In this document: in pieces, positions 1 through 10,243 of the stretch | Numbering within the stretch: position 1 is the stretch's first letter | How the letters are laid out: every line of letters starts with the position of its first letter | Notes under the pieces: generated by a model | Told to the model about the DNA's origin: nothing | The model's database searches: none | What the model saw: only the letters and a program-made list of their open reading frames with translations | Program-made: the position numbers and the translations under genes | DNA from: Crocinitomicaceae bacterium | GTDB lineage: Bacteria > Bacteroidota > Bacteroidia > Flavobacteriales_D > Crocinitomicaceae | Reading direction: 5' to 3' | DNA: 64,000 nucleotides | Assembly (NCBI GenBank): GCA_024643545.1 | Contig: JAHEMR010000004.1 | Span: 296,936 to 360,935 of the forward strand

Positions 1-2
1 AA

Positions 3-1010
3 ATCGTTTGTCCTGTTTCAGGATCTAAAAACTGGACAGATGTTCGTCAGTTTAATTTAATGTTCTCTACCGAACTCGGATCTGTTGCAGGAGATGCATC
101 AACTATTTATTTACGTCCAGAAACGGCACAAGGAATATTTGTCAACTTCTTGAACGTTCAAAAATCAGGAAGAATGAAAATCCCATTTGGCATTGCGCAG
201 ATTGGGAAAGCATTCCGAAACGAAATCGTAGCACGTCAATTCATTTTCCGAATGCGCGAATTTGAACAAATGGAAATGCAATTCTTTGTTCGTCCTGGAG
301 AAGAGATGAAATGGTATGCCTATTGGAAAGATGCACGAGAAAAATGGCATAAAAACCTTGGACTCGGATCTGAACTTTACCGTTTCCATGACCATATTAA
401 ATTGGCACATTATGCAAACGCTGCTTGTGACATCGAATACAACTTCCCAATGGGATTCAAAGAACTCGAAGGAATTCACTCGCGCACCGACTTCGACCTC
501 AAACAACATGAGCAATTTTCAGGTAAAAAACTACAGTTTTTTGATCCTGAATTAAATCAAAGCTATGTGCCATATGTTGTAGAGACTTCAGTTGGACTTG
601 ACCGCATGTTCTTATCTGTTCTAAGTGCCGCTTATCAAAATGAAAAATTGGAAGATGGGTCAGAACGCGTTGTTTTGCGCATCCCTCCAGTACTTGCTCC
701 GTACAAAGCAGCTGTTTTGCCATTGGTTAAAAAAGATGGGCTTCCAGAGAAAGCGCGCGAGATCATGAAGCAACTTCAATTTGACTATTCCATTCAATAT
801 GACGAAAAAGATTCCATTGGAAAACGTTACCGCAGACAAGATGCCATAGGAACACCATTCTCCATAACCATCGACCATCAAACATTAACTGACAATATGG
901 TAACGGTTCGAGACAGAGATACCATGGAACAGATTCGTATTGAAATCGCAGCATTAGATAGCCTTTTGGCAGAAAAAGCAAGCTGGAAAAGTGTGCTCAG
1001 CACCTTGTAA
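3..1010 (+). CDS. glyS: Glycine--tRNA ligase, C-terminal part (5' end outside window)
   Basis: Charges tRNA-Gly with glycine in the cytoplasm; class II, eukaryote-like homodimeric type. The reading frame is open from base 3 (IVCPVSGSKNWTDVRQFNLM), so the gene begins upstream of the window and the first internal Met at 60 is not the start. Visible class II motif 2 is FRNEIVARQFIFRMREFEQ and motif 3 is ETSVGLDRMF; the C-terminal anticodon-binding domain begins near PPVLAPYKAAVLPL. The stop at 1010 lies four bases before the ATG of the next gene. Family assignment is firm from these motifs; only the 5' boundary is unknown. Confidence 0.96.
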   Translation: MVCPVSGSKNWTDVRQFNLMFSTELGSVAGDASTIYLRPETAQGIFVNFLNVQKSGRMKIPFGIAQIGKAFRNEIVARQFIFRMREFEQMEMQFFVRPGEEMKWYAYWKDAREKWHKNLGLGSELYRFHDHIKLAHYANAACDIEYNFPMGFKELEGIHSRTDFDLKQHEQFSGKKLQFFDPELNQSYVPYVVETSVGLDRMFLSVLSAAYQNEKLEDGSERVVLRIPPVLAPYKAAVLPLVKKDGLPEKAREIMKQLQFDYSIQYDEKDSIGKRYRRQDAIGTPFSITIDHQTLTDNMVTVRDRDTMEQIRIEIAALDSLLAEKASWKSVLSTL

Positions 1011-1014
1011 GTTA

Positions 1015-1911
1015 ATGACCAAATACACATTTTGGTTGGTGTTATCGTTCCTCATTCAATTTGGTGGAAATGCACAAATAGTACTCAATCAAGAAGGGGA
1101 AGCTTTTACAGCCGTTCCATTTTTTAATCGGGATATCATTTTTTCCAAGCACATAAAAACAATAGAAGGGAACTATTCCACAAAAAATGAAGGTGAAATA
1201 ATTCGCGAAAGTACCGATTGGTTTCGCTATCGTTTTGATGAAAAGGGCCGCTTGATTGAAAGCCTGGATATTCGGACCACCAACAAAAGGAAAGATACAA
1301 CCCTACATCAATATACGTATGACTCGCTCAATCAATTGATTGAACACCGTAGATCAGAGAACAAAGGATTCACGACCGTTAAAAAATCATATGATTCCTT
1401 GCATCGTCTTGAATCTGAGGTAACTTGCCGAGAAATTTACTCCTATCCAAAAAACAAAGTACTTGAATCTGACACGATTAATACGGAGTATTTTCATTAT
1501 TTCTCTCGACCGAATGAATGGGAGCAAATTCGATGCAACAACGATAAACTTCCATACATGAGTGAACTTCGTTACTTTAATCAGGTCGGTTATTTGACTG
1601 AAAAAAAATCCATGTATTTAATGAGTTTATCAGAGTTCACAACAAAATACGAATATAGCGAAAGTGGGCTCCTGACATCGAAGGCGCTATTCCATGAAAA
1701 AGATGTTCTTGCAGACGAAGAATGGAAATTCAGCTATGATCCTTTTGGAAATGTGATTGAAATTCATTGTTATAGATTCGGGCAACTTCAAAAAGACCTA
1801 CAAATTGTTTACGATACCAAATCACAGCTCTTAGGTTCAACGATACAACGCGACGTCAAAACAAATGCCCTACTCTTACTAAGATTCACGAAATATACAT
1901 TTTACAATTAA
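1015..1911 (+). CDS. Secreted YD/RHS-like repeat protein, function unknown
   Basis: 298-residue protein with a signal peptide (MTKYTFWLVLSFLIQFGGNAQ). The ATG at 1015 is preferred over an in-frame GTG at 991, which would add eight residues ahead of the signal and overlap glyS. The mature part holds about six degenerate units of the form Y-x-F/Y-D-x-x-G/N-x-L-I-E: YRFDEKGRLIES, YTYDSLNQLIEH, KSYDSLHRLESE, YEYSESGLLTSK, FSYDPFGNVIEI. This resembles YD repeats of RHS/teneurin proteins and Bacteroidetes secreted beta-strand repeat proteins, but no toxin or core-closing domain is present. Four bases downstream of glyS, possibly cotranscribed. Not assigned to a named family. Confidence 0.75.
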   Translation: MTKYTFWLVLSFLIQFGGNAQIVLNQEGEAFTAVPFFNRDIIFSKHIKTIEGNYSTKNEGEIIRESTDWFRYRFDEKGRLIESLDIRTTNKRKDTTLHQYTYDSLNQLIEHRRSENKGFTTVKKSYDSLHRLESEVTCREIYSYPKNKVLESDTINTEYFHYFSRPNEWEQIRCNNDKLPYMSELRYFNQVGYLTEKKSMYLMSLSEFTTKYEYSESGLLTSKALFHEKDVLADEEWKFSYDPFGNVIEIHCYRFGQLQKDLQIVYDTKSQLLGSTIQRDVKTNALLLLRFTKYTFYN

Positions 1912-2009
1912 CCAGGTATTTTTACTACGGTCATTACTCGATTTTTTTTCTCCTTGATTTTTTCGGAAATTTGGCATGAAAATAGAAGCGACAGCGTAAA
2001 ATTCAGCTT

Positions 2010-5000
2010 ATGAAAAAATTATACATCCTCAGCATACTCCTCATTTGTTCCTCTTTTGCTAATGCTCAACGCATCAATTACGACATTAGCTCTAAGTGGT
2101 TTTTTGGATTGAATGCAGGTGTTACTTGGAATTCAAACGACGTGAAAAACGTAAATAGTTCCGGTTATGGCTTGGTGTTAGGTCGATCTTACAACTACGA
2201 TTACGGTAAAAAAATTAGCTTCGATCTTCGTGGGAGGTACCTCGCCGGCTCTTGGGTTGGACAAGATACCAGTGCATTTAAATTGACTAATTATCCGGGT
2301 GGGCCTTTGGATAGTTACAACATTGATAGTAATTCAATTTATGTCAATAACTTCCAAACAGATGTGCGTCGACTTGCATTGGAACTCGTTTTACACATGA
2401 ATGGAGTGAGAGAAAAAACTGGGATTGACCCGTACATTTTTGGTGGCATCGGACTAACCTGGACTCAAACATATGGCGACTTACTAAATACCGTTGATTC
2501 TACTTCATTGTATGATTACACCTCCTTACAGCAAGCAGGGCCACTTGGTCCTCAATTGCCTTCGGCATTAGACGGACTTTATGAAACTAGACTTGATGGT
2601 GGAAAAGACAATCAATACAATGTAAAATGGATGCCTAGTTTGGGATTTGGACTGGGATATCAAGTCGGTAAAAGAACGAGTTTAGGAATCGAACACAAAA
2701 CAACTTTCACGAAAGGAGATAACTTTGACGGTTTTATTTCGCAAAGCAAACGATTAAAAAATGATTGGTACCATTATACTTCAGCTTACATAAGAATCAA
2801 CTTTAAATCTCGTGGTAGACAAAATTCCACAGATAATACCATCGATAATTCGACCGGTAACATAAACAATTATACTTCAGCAACTAATTGCCCAAAACCG
2901 ACTTTGACTTTAGTTTCCGGAAATAATAAAACGGTTACAAACAGTCAATACCACATTGAATTCAAAGTAAGTAATTTACTGTCTGCTAGTGGAGCAACAT
3001 TATTTAACGAGTTGAATCAACCCGTTCTGTTCAATTATAATGCCTCTACACAAGTGATTGACGCCATGGTGCAATTGCATTCAGGGCAAAATACATTTCA
3101 CCTTACCGCAAGCAATAATTGTGGAAGTGAAACGGCAATCGTCACAGTAACCCTATTAAATTGTGTTACACCAACTGCCGCATTTACAAATCCTAATGGA
3201 GGATCCATGACCGTGAAAACAAGTGACTTTGCATTTAGTGCTGTCATTCAAGGATCAGTAAATGCCAATGGAATCAAACTTGTGATGAACGGAATGTCCT
3301 TAAACGGAGCGACCTATAATCAAGCAAATGGTTTAATTCAACGTGCCATTACTCTTGTGCCCGGTGTGAATACCATCCAACTCACAGTAACCAATGACTG
3401 TGGAACAAATACATACACAGCGACAATCACTTACGATAATTGTGTCCCTGTAAGCCTTCAGTTAATAAATCCGAGTGCTTCAGGAACAACCGTAAACAAC
3501 GCTGCTTTTACCCTTAGTGCATCGATTTCCGGAAGTTTGACGAATGCGCAAGCCAAAGTTTTCCAAAATGGCCTGCAGTTATCAAATATCCTTATTCAAG
3601 CAAATGGACAAATTCAAATTCCGACAACATTAACTACTGGTATAAACACCTTCAATGTTGAAGTAAGCAATGGATGTGGCAACGATGTAGAAATCACCTC
3701 TATCTATTTCCAAAATTGTATTGCTCCTTCCATTACCATTCAAAGTCCAACACAAAATCAATCCTTGACGGCTTCTGGAAATGCGGTGCGATTGAAATCT
3801 ACGATAAGCAATATTACCACTAAACAAAACATTAAAGTCATTGTGAACGGAATCGAGCAATCAAATTTCACATTTAATGCCGCAACAGGTGCACTCGAAT
3901 TGGGCTTAAGTCCAATAAATGGAAGTAACAGCATAACCATTACTGCGACAAATAATTGTGGGTCTGATGTAGAAACGATCCAGTTTAATTACATTAATTG
4001 TACAGGTTTAGCTCCGAATGTTTCCATGCTCTCATCCGGCGGAACAACGAATTCATCCATTTATACCTTATTGGCGAATACTGGAAGTGTTGGAATAAAT
4101 GGTCAATCAATAACGGTTACTCAAAATGGATCACCGATTGCATTTAATCAAACTGCTGGACAAATCAATGCAGTGACTACTTTGATTCCAGGTGTGAACA
4201 CATTTGTCGTTACGGCCGCAAGTACCGCCTGTGGCAGTGATTCAAAAACAATTACTGTAAACTACAATAATTGTGTCGCTCCACAAATCACCTTGATTCA
4301 ACCAACCACAACAGGTGGAACAACGAATATTGGTTCGCTTCAATTTAAAGCAAGTGCCACAAACATTGTTCAATCACAAAACATCCAATTAGTTAAAAAT
4401 GGCCAGCAAATTCCTTTCACGTTTGCGAATGGACTGATCGAGGCAACGATTAATTTAACGAATGGCATCAACACAATAACCGTTTCTGTCAATAATGCTT
4501 GTGGAAATGATGCGGAAACATTTACCGTTAATTATGTGCAATGTATACCACCTACGATTCAATTAAATTCATCGATTCCAACTGGAACAACTGTAACAAA
4601 TGCCTCATTCCCGTTCAGTGCGATTGTGCTTGGAGCGCTGTCGCAAAATATGAGTTTGAAATTGAATGGCGTTACAACTTCGTTCAATATGAACAATACT
4701 TCCGTAACTGCCACCCTCTCACTTTCTCCCGGTCTTAATACAATCATTTTCAATGCGAGCAATGATTGTGGTGTAGATGTAGAAACGATTACTGTAAATT
4801 ACGATAATTGTATTGTTCCTTCCATTTCAAACTTTTCAAACAATGCAAGCTCTATTATAGCAACAGCAAGTGCGGCTCAAACAATTACAGCAACAATTGC
4901 CAACGCAACGACACAAAACATCATCTTTACCCAAAATGGTGTTCAACGTCCATTTAGCCTAGTGAATGGTCAATTCAACGCGGCAATTACACTTTCTTCG

Positions 5001-7916
5001 GGTGCCAATTCACTGGTTTTAACGGTGAACAACAATTGTGGAACAGACCAACATCATTGGGATATTCAATTTACACCTTGTTCTACTCCGGTAATTAGCA
5101 TAATGAATCCAAGTAACAGTGGACTTTCTGTCAATGCTGCGGGTTTTAATTTTCAAGCGAACCTTCAAAACATCACCAATACACAAGGAATTTTATTCAG
5201 TTTAAATGGCGCGACGATTTCAAATTTCAGCTATTCAAATGGAGTCTTGACATCAAATTTAAACCTTCAAAATGGATTAAATACCATTGTCCTAAAAGCT
5301 ACGAATGCTTGTGGAACAGACATAAAAACGGTAACACTTTTTTACACTAATTGTGTGGCACCGATTATTAACGTGAGTAGCCCATCATTGAACAATGGAA
5401 CTGTTTCAAATCCTACATTTGCCTATTCAGCAAACATTCAAAACATCACAAATACACAAGGAATTCTCCTGAGTTTGAATGGAACAGCAATTTCAAATTA
5501 CACCTTCACCAACGGACAACTTTCAGCCAACATTAATTTGGCAGCAGGATTGAACACCCTTGTTTTAACTGTTACGAATGCATGTGGTTCGGACATGAAA
5601 ACGACAACAGTAAATTATTTGAACTGTTCAGTACCGAGTGTTTCAATCATGAATCCAGCTACAAGTAATGTAAACGTTAGCAATGCCGCATATACTTTCC
5701 AAGCTGCGGTACAACAAATGACAAGTTCACAAGGAATCAGTTTAACCTTAAACGGTGTGTCCATTCCAAATTTTACCTTCGCCAATGGACAAGTGTCTGC
5801 GGTTGTAAATTTAATTCCTGGTATCAATACCTTCGTCATTTCCACTACAAATGCATGTGGGTCCGATTCCAAAACGCAAGTGCTTACCTATACAGCGTGT
5901 ACAGCACCTCAAGTCACAATATTGAATCCAATCAATACCAATTTCGGGGTTTCAAATCCAACAATCAATTTTCAAGCAACTTGCACGAACGTAAATACAA
6001 CGCAAGGAATTAGTTTTAGTTTAAATGGAAATCCAATAACGAATTTTGTTTTGCTCAATGGCCAGATTTCGGAGAACATTACCTTATCAAACGGAATGAA
6101 TACGATTGTCCTTTCTGCAACAAATGCATGTGGGAACGATGCTCAAAACCGAGTAATTCGTTATGAACCGTGTATTGCGCCAATAGTATCGATCACAAAT
6201 CCAACCGGAACAAACTACACTGCAACTTCAAATGCGATTTCATTGTCAGCAAATGTGCAGAACATGACAAATGCTCAAGGAGTAAGTTTAACCGTTAATG
6301 GTGTGCCGGTAAGTAACATCCAATTCAATCTGTCATCAGGACTTCTCACAGCAAATATTCCATTATCTGCAGGCAATAACAGCATCGTATTAAGTGCAAA
6401 TGGTTCTTGCGGTACAGACAGTAAAACGATTGATGTTGCATTCAATCCGTGTATTGCTCCAATTGTTTCAATTTTGACTCCAGCAAGTAATAATAGTACT
6501 GTGAGTTCAGGTACTTTTGCTTTTTCAGCGAATGTGCAAAATGCAACTATGCAACAAATTAGTGTGTCGTTGAATGGGACTAACGTACCGAATTTCAACT
6601 TGAATAATGGGGTGGTTTCAGCAAACCTGAATCTATCCAATGGCGCGAATGAAATTGCCGTTTCTGTAACGAATGCTTGTGGTACAGATAGCAAAACAGT
6701 TTACGTCAAATTTGAAGAATGCCTTGCTCCCGTCGTGAATATTAGCAATCCACTTTCTTCAGGAACTTCAGTTACAAACGCAAGTTATAATTTCTTGGGT
6801 ACCATTCAAAACATCGGAAATGGACAAGGAATCAGTTTAACATTGAACGGTAACATCATTCCAAATGCAAGCTTCTCAAATGGTCAAATTTCGGCGATGT
6901 TAACCTTAACGAGTGGCATGAATCAGATCGTATTATCGGCAGTTAATAACTGTGGTACAGATAGTCAAAGCACTACGATTACATTTGATCAATGTGTTCC
7001 TCCTGTGGTCACAATCCAAAATCCTGTTGATGTATTCTATGGAGTAAACAGTCCTATTTTTCCTTTTCAAGCGACGGTTCAGAATATGCCAAATTCCCAA
7101 GGAATCAACTTAACCATTTCGGGTAATCCAGTGAATAATTTCAACTTTTCCAATAGCAACTTTACCTCTACCCTAAACTTGCCGGAAGGCGTAAATGAAA
7201 TAGTTTTAACGGCAACAAATGCATGTGGTACCTCTTCGCAACTTCGCACCATTCGTTACCAGAGTTGTATTCCACCTGTGGTGAATATCACAACGGATCC
7301 TATTTCGGGAAGTACAACAAATTCAACAAACCTTGTTTTCACGGCGAATGTTACAAATTTCGCCCCAAGTACCATCCTTCAACTAACCGTTAACGGGAAT
7401 AATTTCACCAACTATTCCAATATGAATGGTGCATTAAGTGCGAATATTTCGTTAATGAACGGTACAAACGAGGTTCAGGTGACCGCCATTAGCTCTTGTG
7501 GGTCCGATACTAAGACCTATGTCATTACCTTTGATGACGCCAGTCAAAACGGTGGGCCAGGGAATTCCGATGGAACATTCAAACTAAATCAACAATCGAA
7601 TCAGACGAAACCAACATCAACTCCACCACAGCATACCATACCTGCGAAACCAACAACACCTCCTCCAGCGGCAAAACCAACAACCGTTCCGACTACCACA
7701 ACTGCACCGGTGAAACCCACAACACCTCCTCCAGCGGCAAAACCAACGCAAACACCGGTAACGACAAAACCAGCGGCAACAACTCCAACGCCACAAAAAG
7801 AAATACCGGCATCAGGTGGAGGTCAAAAGCCCGTAAACACGAACCAGAGTCCACAAAATCAAACAAATCCAGTTCCCGCTAAAGGCGGTAGTACTGAAAA
7901 AGGAGGAGGCAAATAA
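2010..7916 (+). CDS. Giant surface protein: N-terminal OM-barrel-like domain, ~17 Ig-like repeats, Pro/Thr-rich tail
   Basis: 1,968 residues. Residues 1-19 are a signal peptide (MKKLYILSILLICSSFANA). Residues about 20-275 look like an outer-membrane beta-barrel (alternating aromatic/Gly strands, GLGYQVGKRTSLGIEHK). From about residue 294 to 1840 there are about 17 tandem repeats of roughly 91 residues. Each opens with NC-x-x-P (NCVAP, PCIAP) and closes with N-x-CG-S/T-D-x-K-T, giving two Cys per unit, probably a disulfide-closed Ig-like fold. The last 120 residues are Pro/Thr/Ala/Lys-rich (PTTPPPAAKPTT repeated), ending in Gly/Lys. There is no T9SS sorting domain. Function is unknown; a long stalk, adhesin or cell-wall spacer is possible (inference). 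A terminator overlaps the stop codon. Confidence 0.85.
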   Translation: MKKLYILSILLICSSFANAQRINYDISSKWFFGLNAGVTWNSNDVKNVNSSGYGLVLGRSYNYDYGKKISFDLRGRYLAGSWVGQDTSAFKLTNYPGGPLDSYNIDSNSIYVNNFQTDVRRLALELVLHMNGVREKTGIDPYIFGGIGLTWTQTYGDLLNTVDSTSLYDYTSLQQAGPLGPQLPSALDGLYETRLDGGKDNQYNVKWMPSLGFGLGYQVGKRTSLGIEHKTTFTKGDNFDGFISQSKRLKNDWYHYTSAYIRINFKSRGRQNSTDNTIDNSTGNINNYTSATNCPKPTLTLVSGNNKTVTNSQYHIEFKVSNLLSASGATLFNELNQPVLFNYNASTQVIDAMVQLHSGQNTFHLTASNNCGSETAIVTVTLLNCVTPTAAFTNPNGGSMTVKTSDFAFSAVIQGSVNANGIKLVMNGMSLNGATYNQANGLIQRAITLVPGVNTIQLTVTNDCGTNTYTATITYDNCVPVSLQLINPSASGTTVNNAAFTLSASISGSLTNAQAKVFQNGLQLSNILIQANGQIQIPTTLTTGINTFNVEVSNGCGNDVEITSIYFQNCIAPSITIQSPTQNQSLTASGNAVRLKSTISNITTKQNIKVIVNGIEQSNFTFNAATGALELGLSPINGSNSITITATNNCGSDVETIQFNYINCTGLAPNVSMLSSGGTTNSSIYTLLANTGSVGINGQSITVTQNGSPIAFNQTAGQINAVTTLIPGVNTFVVTAASTACGSDSKTITVNYNNCVAPQITLIQPTTTGGTTNIGSLQFKASATNIVQSQNIQLVKNGQQIPFTFANGLIEATINLTNGINTITVSVNNACGNDAETFTVNYVQCIPPTIQLNSSIPTGTTVTNASFPFSAIVLGALSQNMSLKLNGVTTSFNMNNTSVTATLSLSPGLNTIIFNASNDCGVDVETITVNYDNCIVPSISNFSNNASSIIATASAAQTITATIANATTQNIIFTQNGVQRPFSLVNGQFNAAITLSSGANSLVLTVNNNCGTDQHHWDIQFTPCSTPVISIMNPSNSGLSVNAAGFNFQANLQNITNTQGILFSLNGATISNFSYSNGVLTSNLNLQNGLNTIVLKATNACGTDIKTVTLFYTNCVAPIINVSSPSLNNGTVSNPTFAYSANIQNITNTQGILLSLNGTAISNYTFTNGQLSANINLAAGLNTLVLTVTNACGSDMKTTTVNYLNCSVPSVSIMNPATSNVNVSNAAYTFQAAVQQMTSSQGISLTLNGVSIPNFTFANGQVSAVVNLIPGINTFVISTTNACGSDSKTQVLTYTACTAPQVTILNPINTNFGVSNPTINFQATCTNVNTTQGISFSLNGNPITNFVLLNGQISENITLSNGMNTIVLSATNACGNDAQNRVIRYEPCIAPIVSITNPTGTNYTATSNAISLSANVQNMTNAQGVSLTVNGVPVSNIQFNLSSGLLTANIPLSAGNNSIVLSANGSCGTDSKTIDVAFNPCIAPIVSILTPASNNSTVSSGTFAFSANVQNATMQQISVSLNGTNVPNFNLNNGVVSANLNLSNGANEIAVSVTNACGTDSKTVYVKFEECLAPVVNISNPLSSGTSVTNASYNFLGTIQNIGNGQGISLTLNGNIIPNASFSNGQISAMLTLTSGMNQIVLSAVNNCGTDSQSTTITFDQCVPPVVTIQNPVDVFYGVNSPIFPFQATVQNMPNSQGINLTISGNPVNNFNFSNSNFTSTLNLPEGVNEIVLTATNACGTSSQLRTIRYQSCIPPVVNITTDPISGSTTNSTNLVFTANVTNFAPSTILQLTVNGNNFTNYSNMNGALSANISLMNGTNEVQVTAISSCGSDTKTYVITFDDASQNGGPGNSDGTFKLNQQSNQTKPTSTPPQHTIPAKPTTPPPAAKPTTVPTTTTAPVKPTTPPPAAKPTQTPVTTKPAATTPTPQKEIPASGGGQKPVNTNQSPQNQTNPVPAKGGSTEKGGGK
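2880..7535 (+). repeat. ~17 tandem Ig-like protein repeats (~270 bp period)
   Basis: Degenerate coding repeats, each about 91 codons, with recurring NCxxP at the start, an aNGx(I/L)xAxxxLxxGxNxIxL core, and ACG(S/T)D near the end. DNA identity between units is modest, so these are diverged protein repeats rather than recent exact copies. Confidence 0.85.
7653..7747 (+). repeat. 29-bp direct repeat pair in the Pro/Thr-rich tail
   Basis: Two identical 29-base copies at 7653-7681 and 7719-7747 (66-bp offset) encode the TTPPPAAKPT segment. They are a likely site of slippage or length variation in the tail of the giant repeat protein. Confidence 0.8.
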
Positions 7917-7928
7917 GCCTCCTTTTTT
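7901..7928 (+). terminator. Intrinsic terminator overlapping the stop codon
   Basis: AGGAGGC / GCCTCCT stem with loop AAATAA that contains the TAA stop, followed by a run of six T. Confidence 0.85.
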
Positions 7929-7990
7929 ATTCGAAATAATAGTACTTTTCATCATTTCTTGCTATATTCGCAATCTTAAAATTTAGTGAA

Positions 7991-10222
7991 ATGGCAATTA
8001 TTGGAAAAATACGTTCAAAATCGGGATTACTAGTTGGAATTGTAGGACTTGCATTGGCAACCTTTATCTTATCAGATTACCAACAAATGCTAGGTATCAA
8101 TGAAGGTGAATATGGTATTGGTACTGTATACGGAGAAAAAGTTGATCCGAAAGATTACACCATTGCGAGCAATAAATTCCAAGAGCAAGGTAGAAACCAA
8201 GCGATGCAAAACAACAAGGAATTTACGGATGCCGACATGGAAACAGCCAATGATAATAGCTGGAACTATTTGGTTGATTCCACCATTTTAAGCAAAGAGT
8301 ACAGCGCATTAGGTATCTCCGTTTCAGAACGTGAGTTTAACGCGTATTTATTGGCTACTGATGGATTCAACATCATACAAGACCTGAATCAATTCTTTGT
8401 TGATTCTTTGACTGGTGCGGTTTCTCCTCAATCAATGGTAGAAGGAAGAAAAAAACTTCAATCAACCTTAACAAAACTAAAAACTAGCAAAGAGCCTCAA
8501 GCAGTTCAGCAGTGGAATGGCACAAAACAATATTACACGGACACAAGAAAACGTGAGAAGTATTTTGGTTTATTAGACCAAGCAGCTTACGTTACAAATC
8601 TGGAGGCAGCTGATAAATATTACGCTGCAAAAGAAACAAAATCAATTTCTTTTGTTTTCCGTCCGTATTCTGATATCGCGGATGCAAACGTTAAAGTTTC
8701 AGACAAAGAATTACACGCATATTACGACGAACATAAAGGGGATAAAAAATATGCAATCCGTTCGTCTTCTCGTGAGGTGAAAGTATTTGATGTTGTTGTA
8801 GCTCCATCGAAAGCGGATACAAGTAAAATGAACAAGTTATTGAATGAGTTAAAAGCTGGCTTCATTACCTCTACAAATGATTCCTTGTACGTTTTACGCA
8901 ACAGTGATGTGAAAGTATATTTCAACAACAAACGTTCTACAGCTGTTCCTGAAGGAAATCCAAAATCAAATCAATACCAGACATACCCAATTTCTTATGA
9001 TACGATTTTTAAATTAGCTACAATTGGTCAAGTAGTTGGTCCATATGCGATGAAAGAAAGTATGGTTATTTCTAAAGTAATTGGCTTTACACCATCAAGA
9101 TTGAAGGCAAGACATATCCTTTTATCAACGAATGGAAGCAAAGACGCTAAAGTAATTGAAGCGAAACGTCAAACAGCAGACAGCCTACTAAAAGTGATCA
9201 ATAAAGATAACTTTGTATCCATTTCAGATAAATACTCTGATGATACTCAATCCAAAAAAGCAGGTGGGGTTATCGATAATTTCTTAGAAGGTGACATGGT
9301 TGCGGAATTTGGTTCTTATTGTGCGACTGCTCCTCTAAATAAATTTGGCATCGTGAAAACAGAATTTGGTTTTCACATTGTTGAAGTATTGGAAAGAGAT
9401 GCATCAAAACTACCAGTCTTAGCTTCAATTTCAAAACAATTTAAGGCATCTGAAGAAACGATTAGCAATAAAGAAAGTGAGATTAATAACATCCTTTATA
9501 AATTGGATAGAAAAATTGGAAAAACTACTGATTTGTTGAAGAAAGTAAGCCTATTCGATACCATTGTACGTCAAGCAAATTATGTGGCTCGTTCAATCAT
9601 GTTGGAAGACAGAGCTCCTAAAACCTATGGCTTTATGACCTCCATGGCTTCAGATAAAATTCTGGAGTTAGCGTACAGTGAAGGTGTTGAAGTAGGATCG
9701 TTAACTACCTATCCAATCAAGGATAAAGACAAGTACATTATCGGTATGGTTACTTCTATTAAAGAAGAAGGTGAGCCAACATTCGAGAATGCGAAAGCAG
9801 AAATGGAACGTGAGTTGATCATTGAGAAAAAAGCAAAACGATTAATGAACCAAATGTCAAAAGGAAACTCGCTAAAAGCGGTAGCTAAAAAATGTAATTT
9901 GGTAGTTCAAAATGCAGAGATCACTTTTGCAAATCCGCAAATCGCAAATGTTGGATACGAACCAGAAATTATCGGTATGCTTTTCTCTTCTGTCATGAAA
10001 AAAGGGAAACGCACATTGCCTTTAAAAGGGAAAAGTGGTGTGTACATGATTCAAGTAATGAAAATGACGAAAGCTCCTGCGAGCACTTCTTTCAAAGTTG
10101 AACGTGATGAAATGACCAAAACATTAAAAGGTTCATTCCAAGGGCAAGCAATTGGGGCCTTGAGAAAAACGGCTGAGGTTGTTGATAACCGTAAATTAAA
10201 TGAATTGAGATTACGTTTATAA
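7991..10222 (+). CDS. PpiD/SurA-like membrane-anchored peptidyl-prolyl isomerase
   Basis: 743 residues. A single N-terminal membrane anchor (residues about 13-32, GLLVGIVGLALATFIL) places the rest in the periplasm. A SurA-N-like helical region follows, and a parvulin rotamase domain lies at about 370-470: LKARHILLST at its start, GGVIDNFLEGDM in the middle, KTEFGFHIVEVLE at its end. A second, degenerate parvulin-like segment follows toward the C-terminus. The family assists folding of outer-membrane proteins, fitting the many barrel proteins here. A TATATTCG box at 7963-7970 could be its -7 promoter element. Length and layout match Bacteroidetes PpiD homologues; client proteins are unknown. 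Confidence 0.9.
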   Translation: MAIIGKIRSKSGLLVGIVGLALATFILSDYQQMLGINEGEYGIGTVYGEKVDPKDYTIASNKFQEQGRNQAMQNNKEFTDADMETANDNSWNYLVDSTILSKEYSALGISVSEREFNAYLLATDGFNIIQDLNQFFVDSLTGAVSPQSMVEGRKKLQSTLTKLKTSKEPQAVQQWNGTKQYYTDTRKREKYFGLLDQAAYVTNLEAADKYYAAKETKSISFVFRPYSDIADANVKVSDKELHAYYDEHKGDKKYAIRSSSREVKVFDVVVAPSKADTSKMNKLLNELKAGFITSTNDSLYVLRNSDVKVYFNNKRSTAVPEGNPKSNQYQTYPISYDTIFKLATIGQVVGPYAMKESMVISKVIGFTPSRLKARHILLSTNGSKDAKVIEAKRQTADSLLKVINKDNFVSISDKYSDDTQSKKAGGVIDNFLEGDMVAEFGSYCATAPLNKFGIVKTEFGFHIVEVLERDASKLPVLASISKQFKASEETISNKESEINNILYKLDRKIGKTTDLLKKVSLFDTIVRQANYVARSIMLEDRAPKTYGFMTSMASDKILELAYSEGVEVGSLTTYPIKDKDKYIIGMVTSIKEEGEPTFENAKAEMERELIIEKKAKRLMNQMSKGNSLKAVAKKCNLVVQNAEITFANPQIANVGYEPEIIGMLFSSVMKKGKRTLPLKGKSGVYMIQVMKMTKAPASTSFKVERDEMTKTLKGSFQGQAIGALRKTAEVVDNRKLNELRLRL

Positions 10223-10243
10223 TCCTTATATATTGATTTTTTG

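Noticed and set aside
6275..6694. 139-codon minus-strand ORF in the giant repeat gene
   Set aside because: Lies opposite two Ig-like repeats and itself shows their period; other repeats give similar shadows.
2880..7535. CRISPR array or satellite DNA
   Set aside because: Period is about 270 bp with coding constraint and no short identical repeats separated by unique spacers.
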